Source: CAZQFV01 sp964592645 (lineage in GTDB: Bacteria; Chloroflexota; Chloroflexia; DTKN01). Taken from it: 64,000 bases of DNA. The stretch is from positions 1 through 64,000 of the forward strand of contig CAZQFV010000019.1 of the NCBI GenBank assembly GCA_964592645.1. The letters run 5' to 3'. The position numbers were made by a program, and so were the translations under genes. Numbering within the stretch: the first letter of the stretch is position 1; each line of letters starts with the position of its first letter. The notes under the pieces were generated by a model that ran no database searches, was not told the DNA's origin, and saw only the letters and a list, made by a program, of their open reading frames with translations. This document shows positions 58,119-64,000 of the stretch, one piece after another.

Positions 58119-59603
58119 TTATCCCTCGCGCACCGCGGTGAGGGTAGAGAGCGAAAAGGCTCCCCGCCAGTCGTGGATGGTGTAGCCGAGCTTGCCCGCG
58201 AGGGTCGCGAAATCGCGCAGACCTTCGTCCTCTTCTTCGGCATGTTGCAGGGACCCGGCCAATCCGTCCACCAGGCTCGTATCCAGTGCCTGCTGTCCAG
58301 ATGGCTGCCGGGCCAGCCAGTGGTAAAAGTTCCGTGCCGCTTCGGCGTCGTATTGATGCAGGAGAGTGAGAGCGAGCAGTCGGAGGGTCGTGCTGCCGTC
58401 CGGCGGTTTCTTGTCGGGCCCATAGACCAGGTCCAAGGTAAAGGCCAGGTTGTTGAGCACGCGCTTCAGGTTGCGGGGGTTGCCGGCAATCGCCGGGAAG
58501 AGGAGGAGCAATTCATCAACCTGGTCACCCTCTTTATCCTGCAAGGCGGTCAAGGCGTTGGCAAAGCGGTCGTGCAAGCGGGCAATCTCCCCGACCCGGT
58601 CGCGGGGAACCTGTGGCACCTGGTATTGGATTTTGACGATCTTGTCCAGGTAGTTCTTGCCTTCTTCTTCGGTGATGGTCTCACCCAACTTGATCTTGAG
58701 GCCCTGCCGGATGACCTGCAAATCGGCGGCCAGGATAAAGACGCAGCCGGGAACGTCCATGAACAGCTTGATCTTTTCGGTGATGTTGACCGCGGTCAGC
58801 GGCGGCACCCGGTCCAGGTCGTCCACGAGAATCAGCAGGCGGTTGTAATGGGCGTCGCGTAGTTGGGGAAGAAAGGTTTTCTGTTCCGGGCTGGGCTTCA
58901 GCAGACCGTCCACCATCGTCTGGAAGCCCGGCTTGAAACCCACCAGCTCGGCGGTGAGGCGATCGGGCGGCGGGGCCGCCCCCATCTTTTCGGCCAGGTC
59001 CTCGATGCCGCTGCCGGCCACCTGGCAGAGCAGCGCCATCGGGATGCCGATGCCGGGGAGCACAAAGCCGGCCGCGGCCCCGCCGGCGGCGGCTACACCC
59101 GCTCCCACCTTGGGTAAGACGCGCGCCATCCACCGCAGCAGGCCGGTTTCGGGGCCGTCGGCCTTGATCTGTTTCGTGGCCACCAGGTAGTCGCGGATCA
59201 CCTGGGTGACGTAGATGGGGAAGAGATAGTCCGCCGGCCACTCGCTCTGCGTAAAGACCCAGGAGTCGAAGCGCACCAGATAGATAGTGGAGGGCGGAAA
59301 ATGGCTGAGGGCCTTGACGTGATCCCCCGGCGCGAAACGATAGCGGAGCAGTCGATCGGCCAGGGGCGCTTCTTTGGTCGGTTCGACCGGGGACTGCCCC
59401 TGTCCCAGGTGGGCCAGCACGAGGTTCAGGAAGCTCGTCTTGCCGCTGCCCCAGTCGCCCTGGACGCCCAGGGTGAGGGGCGTGGGCCGGCCGGGCAGCC
59501 CCAGGAAGGCGGCCAGGCGCTGCGCCTGCGGCGTCCAGCCGAGGATGTCCTCATCGGGAGAGGTGATCTCGCGGTCGATGGAAACAAACACGTTGCCCGA
59601 CAT
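58119..59603 (-). CDS. KAP-family P-loop NTPase
   Basis: A 494-residue NTPase of the KAP class. Walker A is GVQGDWGSGKTSFLN (about 46-60) and Walker B is LLILVDDLDRVPP (about 268-280). A hydrophobic hairpin (GVAAAGGAAAGFVLPGIGIP, near 170-190) inserts between them, as in KAP proteins that sit at the membrane. Further marks are FDSWVFTQSEW and GNPRNLKRVLNNLAF. KAP NTPases appear in several anti-phage systems. The ATG has AGGAGGG eight bases upstream. It follows the large methyltransferase gene after 195 bp, a gap holding the opposite-strand RNA. Confidence 0.85.
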   Translation of the reverse strand: MSGNVFVSIDREITSPDEDILGWTPQAQRLAAFLGLPGRPTPLTLGVQGDWGSGKTSFLNLVLAHLGQGQSPVEPTKEAPLADRLLRYRFAPGDHVKALSHFPPSTIYLVRFDSWVFTQSEWPADYLFPIYVTQVIRDYLVATKQIKADGPETGLLRWMARVLPKVGAGVAAAGGAAAGFVLPGIGIPMALLCQVAGSGIEDLAEKMGAAPPPDRLTAELVGFKPGFQTMVDGLLKPSPEQKTFLPQLRDAHYNRLLILVDDLDRVPPLTAVNITEKIKLFMDVPGCVFILAADLQVIRQGLKIKLGETITEEEGKNYLDKIVKIQYQVPQVPRDRVGEIARLHDRFANALTALQDKEGDQVDELLLLFPAIAGNPRNLKRVLNNLAFTLDLVYGPDKKPPDGSTTLRLLALTLLHQYDAEAARNFYHWLARQPSGQQALDTSLVDGLAGSLQHAEEEDEGLRDFATLAGKLGYTIHDWRGAFSLSTLTAVREG

Positions 59604-59641
59604 AGGCGATTCCCTCCTGAACACAATACCCGAAAAAGTTG

Positions 59642-59670
59642 TTGACACGCAGCCACGAACATGGTATAGT
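59642..59670 (+). promoter_or_regulatory. Promoter of the opposite-strand small RNA
   Basis: TTGACA (59642-59647) and TATAGT (59665-59670), spacer 17 bp: a perfect -35 and one mismatch in the -10. No protein gene lies downstream on this strand. Confidence 0.75.
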
Positions 59671-59676
59671 ATAGTT

Positions 59677-59745
59677 AATCCATTTGGTGGAGGTGGATGG
59701 CCTTGGGCCATCGGGAGAGCGCCCATCAGGGCGTTTCTCTTTTTT
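59677..59745 (+). ncRNA. Putative 69-nt small RNA between the methyltransferase and KAP genes
   Basis: The start is predicted seven bases after the -10. The RNA has a first hairpin, gatggcc-ttg-ggccatc (59696-59712). A second is gagagcgccc-atca-gggcgtttctc (59715-59739), followed by six T (59740-59745). That last hairpin plus T run is a good intrinsic terminator. GATGG can pair with either of two CCATC segments, so two folds are possible. It is antisense to the mRNA joining the two genes. Expression is predicted, not shown. Confidence 0.6.
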
Positions 59746-59798
59746 GCGGCAGGGGCTTCTTGCCGTACCCTCGCTCCTCAACATTCCGAGGCATGGTC

Positions 59799-62700
59799 TT
59801 ATATTTCCCCATACCCATACCCGGTCGCTTTCTTCACCAGGTCGATCTCGGCCGGCCCCAGCCCATACAGGTCATAGACCTGCTGGTCCAACGCTTCCGC
59901 CGCGGTCACGATGTCTCCCCGCAGCCGCAGGTACTCCTGCGCCTGCGTCTGGAGATAGTGCTCCCACTGGGCCCGCTCGGGCACGGGGATATCTTGCCCC
60001 CCACACTTCTTCACCTCGGTCCGGAAGGCGGTAAAGTCCAGTTCCCACCAGCGGCCGAGTTTCTGGTTCAGTCGGACTCCTTGCGGCAACAGGTCCACCT
60101 GGATGCGGTGGCCGGTGGCGCGGCGAACCTGGTAGCGCTGCCGGGAGAGGTCGGTCAGCTTCTGGGCCAGGGCGGCCACGACCTGGCGCTCGGCGTCCGG
60201 CGCGTCGGGGATGGGGAGATGTTCCATGAACTGCTCAGAGAGCATGTATCGCAGTAAGCCCCCGCGCTCGCCGATGGGCTGGCAGATGGTCTGGACGGCA
60301 AACCAGGCCGGCCGGCTCATCAAGATGCCCAACAGGTAATAGTCCGCGGCCGGGATCATGAAGGTGGTCTTGTTCCCGACGACGCCGGCGTCGGCCAGGG
60401 CAAAGCGGGGGTACTTGGACATCTCCGGCCAGAGGATCTTGGGCTGCTCGAAGAGGCCCCAATAGGCGCAGGGCCGCAGCTCCCACCAATACTCGCCCTG
60501 GTCGGTTCGCGCGCGGGCGCGGTCGGCAAAGGGCGTCAGGTGCTGGACCAGGGCCGGATGACGCTGGCCAAACCACTGCCAGGCCGCCGCCTCGTCGGCG
60601 AACGCCTGCTGTGCTGTACTGCGGGTCCAACCGTCAGGGATCGCGATGAGGTAGCGCCCTTCGTCCTCCACGTACCACGGCCGCACGTCCTCGCCGTTCA
60701 CCAGGGGCTTGAGCAGCGCGGCGCAGGTCGGATCCTGCTGCGCCAGCCGGTCGCGGGTGGCCTGGTCCACGATGAACGCCTCGTTGAGGCCGGTGAGCAC
60801 ACCCCGGTAGATCTGCCCTCCGACAACCTCGGCCAGGGGTTTCCCGGCCGCCAGAATCTTCTGCCCCAGACTCCGGGATGTCCCCTTCTCCAGCCGCCAG
60901 CCGGCGTCGGGCTGGTCGTGGATGTCCACGGTGATCCAACGCGGGGCCAGGGCCGCCGGAGAAAGGTCAATGACCTCGCCCCGGGCAAAGACGGCGACCT
61001 GGGCGTCGTGATCGGCCGGGGGCACCGCCCGGCGCAGCAAGGCAATGGCGGTGTAGACGTCGGGCGCGTCGGCAAAGACGCGGTTGTCCCCCAGGTCGAC
61101 AAGCCGCTCCACCGTGACCCGGGTCCGCAGGTATCGGCGCAGGGGCGTGGCGTAGCGGGTGCGCAGCCAGGAGTTGCTGCCGATATAGCCGAGCCGGCCG
61201 TTGGCCGCCAGCAGGTTCAGCGCGCGCTCAAAGAAATAGACGTAGAGATCGGCCGTGCCCTGGTACGTTTCGTACTGGCCCTGGAAAAAGGGCTTGTAGG
61301 GGCCGAGCAGCTCCTGCCGCACGTATGGTGGGTTGCCGACGACGGCGTGAAAGCCGGCGTCCGGCCGGCGCTGCGCGCCGCCCTGCACGACCTGGTAGAA
61401 GGCGTCGGGAAAGGCCAGTTCCCAGTGGAAAAAGGTGTGCTGCCGGGCCAGGGCGCCGGCCTCCTGCGCGAGCGGTTCGGCCAGGAGCGCGTCCGGCTTC
61501 GGCAGCAGATTGAGCAGGTGGTCGTAAGAGGCGGCCACATCCAGCCCGAAAGAGGCCGCCGTCCAGGCATGCGCCACGGCCAGGAAGGGCGCGCGCAGGT
61601 CCTCAACGGCCTGGTTCGCGGCAGCCTTTTCCTGCACCTGGGCCAGGTTGTCCGAGGGCTGCTCGAGGATTTTGATTACCTCGCCCATCATCGTCGGCAG
61701 GAGCGCGTCCAGGTGGGTTTCGAAAAGGCTCATCTGGCCGGCCAGCACCTGCTGCTGTTGTTTGCCCTTGAGCCGCGGCGGATGGCCCAGGTCGCGCACC
61801 CAGGCCCCCACCAGGCTGTTGCCGCATTTGAAGTGGTGATCCAGGAACGACAGCGGCTTGCCCCGGTCGGCGGTAGCCAGCCAGAGGGAAAGCTTCGCCA
61901 ACTCCACGGCCAGCGGATTCAGATCCACCCCGTAGAGACAGCGTTCGGCGATCGCGCGCTTGTACCAGGTGGTATCCGGCACGACCGTATCAGCAATATT
62001 GTGGGCCTGGAGTGCAGCGCGAGCGGCGGCCTCGGCCAGGTATTCGAGGGCGCCGACCAGGAAATGGCCCGAGCCCATCGCGGGATCCAGGACGCGCAGA
62101 CCCATAATCTCTTCCACCGAGCGATACTTGCCGGAGGATTGCCGCACCAGGGGTTCCAGCGTCTGCTGGACGATGTAGGCGACCACTTCGTCAGGGGTGT
62201 AAAAGCCGCCCAGGACCTTGCGCTCGCCCCGGTCGTAGACCGGCACGAGCCGGCCGTTGGCCCATTCCAGGTGGTGCTCCAGCAGCCCCTCGTAGATCGT
62301 CCCGAGCTGCTGGACGCGCAGGTCATAGTAGTCCACCCGCTCGCCGTCGGCGTACGCCAGGGCGCGCAGGACGGCGCCGAGGGCGCTGTTGGGCAGCCGA
62401 CGGTTGGCGTCGTCCACCAAGGGCGCCTCCAGGCCGGGGATGCCGGTGGGTCGAAAGAGGCCGCCGTTGTAGGCCGCGATGCCGGCCTCCGGCCGGCCGC
62501 GGTTCAGGTGGGCAAAGAGGTCGGCCAGCTCGTCGGCCAGCAGGGTGCCGGCGGGGTAGGCTGTGTCCAGCGGTTGGTCCTCCTCCAGCATGTCGAGCAG
62601 GTGGGCCAGGCTGTACTCCCGGCGGTAGACGGCATTCTCCAGGGGCAGCAGGTCGCGGCTCTCGGCGTAGAGGAGAAAGAGCAGCCGGTAGAGATAGATC

Positions 62701-63485
62701 ACGCCGCTGTCGTAGAGGCGCTTGCGGCCGGCCTCGTCCTGGGCCAGGGCCGGGTCCAGGCCGGCCCAGCCGTTGACGATGGCCTCGAGAGCGGCAAAGA
62801 CCTGCCGGCGCAGCGCCTCGCCGACGCCGACGACGAAGCGGTTGCTCTCTTCCTGGATGAGGTCCAGCCGTTTGGAGAGAATAGCTTGCTGCTCAAAGAG
62901 GAAGAAAAAGCGCAGGAAGGTCTCAAATTCCTGCTGCTTGATCATTTCCACCAGGTCAAAGGTGACAAACGACTTGTCGGCGGTGCGGACATTCTGGGCG
63001 TAAAGCCGCCACAGCCGTCCGTTGGTCAGCAGTCCCCACTGGGGCAGCAGATTGCCGATGTAGCGGCGGATCTGGCCGTGAGGCGATTCCTTGCCCTTGA
63101 CCTTGTCCAGGTCGGTGTCCCAGCTTTCCACCTCGCCCAGGGCCACGGCCTGGGCAAAGGGGTCTGCGCCTGGTTGGCCGGCGGCGTCGCGGTCCTGCGG
63201 GCTCTTGTAAAAGGTGAAATCGGGCCGGTCGCCAGACTGTTGGGCCTGGGACAGCAGAGAATCCGGCCACAGGTCATCGAGCAGCGGGTATACCCAGCGC
63301 TTTTCCAGGTCGGACTCTGAGAGTTGGGCCAGGACGTGCCTTTCCTTATCCCACCGTTTCAGGAGGGCATCCCAGGACGATTGGGCGCGGGGACGAAGCG
63401 ACTCCAGGTCTTGATGGTAGCGTTGGGCCAGGCGGTGCCGGAGAAAGTGCTCGGAGAAGAGCAACGGATAGAGCTGTGCCGCCAT
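59799..63485 (-). CDS. Eco57I-like (type IIG-style) restriction-modification protein
   Basis: A 1228-residue protein. The N-terminal part (about 60-175) has a nuclease-like layout, PDFTFYKS followed by LGEVESWDTDLDKVKG. The position where EAK or ExK is normal reads EVE, so the catalytic Lys seems absent. A helical connector leads to a gamma-class N6-adenine methyltransferase: FYTPDEVVAYIV, motif I VLDPAMGSGHFLVGALEYLA (about 460-480), YGVDLNPLAVELAKLSLWLAT, and motif IV NPPYVRQELLG (about 717). The C terminus has TRD-like domains ending DFTAFRTEVKKCGGQDIPVP. AGGAGG precedes the ATG at 63485. It heads the leftward cassette. The BREX PglX type is a possible alternative, since some PglX-like proteins also lack nuclease activity. 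Confidence 0.85.
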   Translation of the reverse strand: MAAQLYPLLFSEHFLRHRLAQRYHQDLESLRPRAQSSWDALLKRWDKERHVLAQLSESDLEKRWVYPLLDDLWPDSLLSQAQQSGDRPDFTFYKSPQDRDAAGQPGADPFAQAVALGEVESWDTDLDKVKGKESPHGQIRRYIGNLLPQWGLLTNGRLWRLYAQNVRTADKSFVTFDLVEMIKQQEFETFLRFFFLFEQQAILSKRLDLIQEESNRFVVGVGEALRRQVFAALEAIVNGWAGLDPALAQDEAGRKRLYDSGVIYLYRLLFLLYAESRDLLPLENAVYRREYSLAHLLDMLEEDQPLDTAYPAGTLLADELADLFAHLNRGRPEAGIAAYNGGLFRPTGIPGLEAPLVDDANRRLPNSALGAVLRALAYADGERVDYYDLRVQQLGTIYEGLLEHHLEWANGRLVPVYDRGERKVLGGFYTPDEVVAYIVQQTLEPLVRQSSGKYRSVEEIMGLRVLDPAMGSGHFLVGALEYLAEAAARAALQAHNIADTVVPDTTWYKRAIAERCLYGVDLNPLAVELAKLSLWLATADRGKPLSFLDHHFKCGNSLVGAWVRDLGHPPRLKGKQQQQVLAGQMSLFETHLDALLPTMMGEVIKILEQPSDNLAQVQEKAAANQAVEDLRAPFLAVAHAWTAASFGLDVAASYDHLLNLLPKPDALLAEPLAQEAGALARQHTFFHWELAFPDAFYQVVQGGAQRRPDAGFHAVVGNPPYVRQELLGPYKPFFQGQYETYQGTADLYVYFFERALNLLAANGRLGYIGSNSWLRTRYATPLRRYLRTRVTVERLVDLGDNRVFADAPDVYTAIALLRRAVPPADHDAQVAVFARGEVIDLSPAALAPRWITVDIHDQPDAGWRLEKGTSRSLGQKILAAGKPLAEVVGGQIYRGVLTGLNEAFIVDQATRDRLAQQDPTCAALLKPLVNGEDVRPWYVEDEGRYLIAIPDGWTRSTAQQAFADEAAAWQWFGQRHPALVQHLTPFADRARARTDQGEYWWELRPCAYWGLFEQPKILWPEMSKYPRFALADAGVVGNKTTFMIPAADYYLLGILMSRPAWFAVQTICQPIGERGGLLRYMLSEQFMEHLPIPDAPDAERQVVAALAQKLTDLSRQRYQVRRATGHRIQVDLLPQGVRLNQKLGRWWELDFTAFRTEVKKCGGQDIPVPERAQWEHYLQTQAQEYLRLRGDIVTAAEALDQQVYDLYGLGPAEIDLVKKATGYGYGEI

Positions 63486-63503
63486 AAACTCCTCCTGATC
63501 CGA

Positions 63504-63572
63504 TCATCCAGAATGAACATTGTTCGTTTTTTGTCTGATTTGTCCGTTTCGGCCCACATTATGGGTCTCCAT
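63504..63572 (-). CDS. Putative 22-residue leader peptide
   Basis: Start METHNVGRNG, end NNVHSG, with AAGGAGGG seven bases before the ATG and the stop 18 bp before the methyltransferase ATG. It contains the palindrome gaacattgttc (63515-63525). It could act as a translated leader, but no run of one amino acid is present, and its reality depends on ribosome profiling. Confidence 0.35.
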   Translation of the reverse strand: METHNVGRNGQIRQKTNNVHSG

Positions 63573-63593
63573 CACTCACCCTCCTTGAGCGTA

Positions 63594-64000
63594 TCAAGTA
63601 GCCGAAATCTCCTCGCGAACCCAGTCCCAGGTTTCGAGCATCTGTCGAAGTGCGGCCTCGTCCTGCACCAGGGCCAAAGGTATATTGGGCCGCCGGGCAA
63701 TTACCTCGTTGGGGAGCATTACCCCCGGAATAGCATTGAGCCGATCCAGGAGCATCCGGCGCTTCTCCTCGGAGTCGAAGGGCGGTTTGTACTGGTACCA
63801 TTGGAAATAGATCTCGATAGTGCCGGATGTCCAAACGGCAAAGAGCTGATGATCGCGCCCCTGGTGGTTTAGGACGGGCACAAACGAGCCGGTCCTTTTG
63901 CCATGCCCCCACCATACCCGTGTAGTTTTGGACTTGGCCCACTCGAGAAGCGCCCGCGCCCCACCAACCCCATTGGGGTTGGTCCTGGCCAATTCCTGGA
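63594..64000 (-). CDS. Uncharacterised protein, N-terminal part outside window
   Basis: At least 134 residues are read in the minus direction from the window end, ending VREEISAT. It contains WWGHGKRTGSFVPVLN, LFAVWTSGTIEIYFQWYQYK and RRPNIPLALVQDEAALRQML, a beta-rich module then helices. The reading frame stays open to the window edge, so the true start lies further upstream; an internal TTG at 63992 is unlikely. It is on the same strand and 108 bp ahead of the methyltransferase, so it may be the first gene of the cassette. No family is recognised. Confidence 0.6.
   Translation of the reverse strand, partial: QELARTNPNGVGGARALLEWAKSKTTRVWWGHGKRTGSFVPVLNHQGRDHQLFAVWTSGTIEIYFQWYQYKPPFDSEEKRRMLLDRLNAIPGVMLPNEVIARRPNIPLALVQDEAALRQMLETWDWVREEISAT

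Noticed and set aside
60540..63320. 926-codon rightward frame opposite the methyltransferase
   Set aside because: Antisense shadow without recognisable domains, while the minus strand encodes a full methyltransferase with motifs I and IV.
63515..63525. gaacattgttc as a LexA/SOS box
   Set aside because: The half-sites match GAAC/GTTC but the centre is three bases instead of four, and the surrounding consensus is lacking.

Overview
The window is a very GC-rich bacterial chromosome segment. Housekeeping genes (hisS, ftsY, gap, ssb), many lipoproteins with Pro/Thr linkers, multi-GAF kinases, a PASTA kinase and a stand-alone Roadblock/LC7 protein fit a Chloroflexota (Anaerolineae-like) genome. 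That placement is an inference; no rRNA or marker tree is available here. Promoters are easy to see because the -35 and -10 boxes are repeatedly 17 bp apart, often as TTGCAC/TACAAT-like pairs.

Layout. 1-5 kb: a C26 glutamine-amidotransferase-type hydrolase, then a leftward run fmdB-like, ftsY, lipoprotein, hisS (eukaryote/archaeal-like type), and a DUF333 lipoprotein with an exact internal duplication. 5-20 kb: a degenerate AccD-AccA fusion coupled to a CHASE4/HAMP/GAF/GAF histidine kinase, then a chemosensory operon (cheW, cheR-TPR, cheW, cheA-REC, a REC-GAFx4-PAS kinase, cheB, a single-domain REC and a degenerate RsbT-like protein). It has no MCP receptor in the window. 20-27 kb: one leftward gene for a 2266-residue NTPase with roughly 50 TPRs, plus a small membrane partner. 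27-30.3 kb: a 35-residue membrane peptide, a membrane GAF protein, a transposase remnant fused to a decayed Asp-box gene, and tRNA-Arg(TCT). 30.3-37.9 kb: Roadblock/LC7 protein divergent from a PASTA kinase, an O-antigen-ligase-like protein, gap, a 4-Cys PD-(D/E)XK nuclease, ssb and a TIM-barrel protein.

38.3-47.4 kb looks like an integrated plasmid-like element. It carries a replication-initiator-like protein, ParA, a ParB-position protein with an internal duplication, small membrane proteins, an FtsK/Tra-type ATPase and a replication-relaxation-like protein. It also holds several repeat clusters, a nested inverted repeat and a long purine-rich tract. No integrase was seen.

47.4-54.7 kb encodes secreted proteins: an FG-GAP/CBM9-like lipoprotein and an I9-like lipoprotein directly upstream of a subtilase. 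The subtilase is split so that Asp/His and Asn/Ser lie on two reading frames joined by an ATGA overlap. A beta-helix gene remnant follows.

54.7-64 kb is the most intriguing part. It is a leftward, compact cassette: an Eco57I-like restriction-modification protein, a KAP P-loop NTPase, a 44-residue protein, an EEP-fold nuclease/phosphatase, an uncharacterised protein, a PD-(D/E)XK-like protein and another unknown. Between the first two genes a perfect promoter and terminator on the opposite strand define a likely 69-nt RNA. I interpret this as a candidate undescribed anti-mobile-element system.
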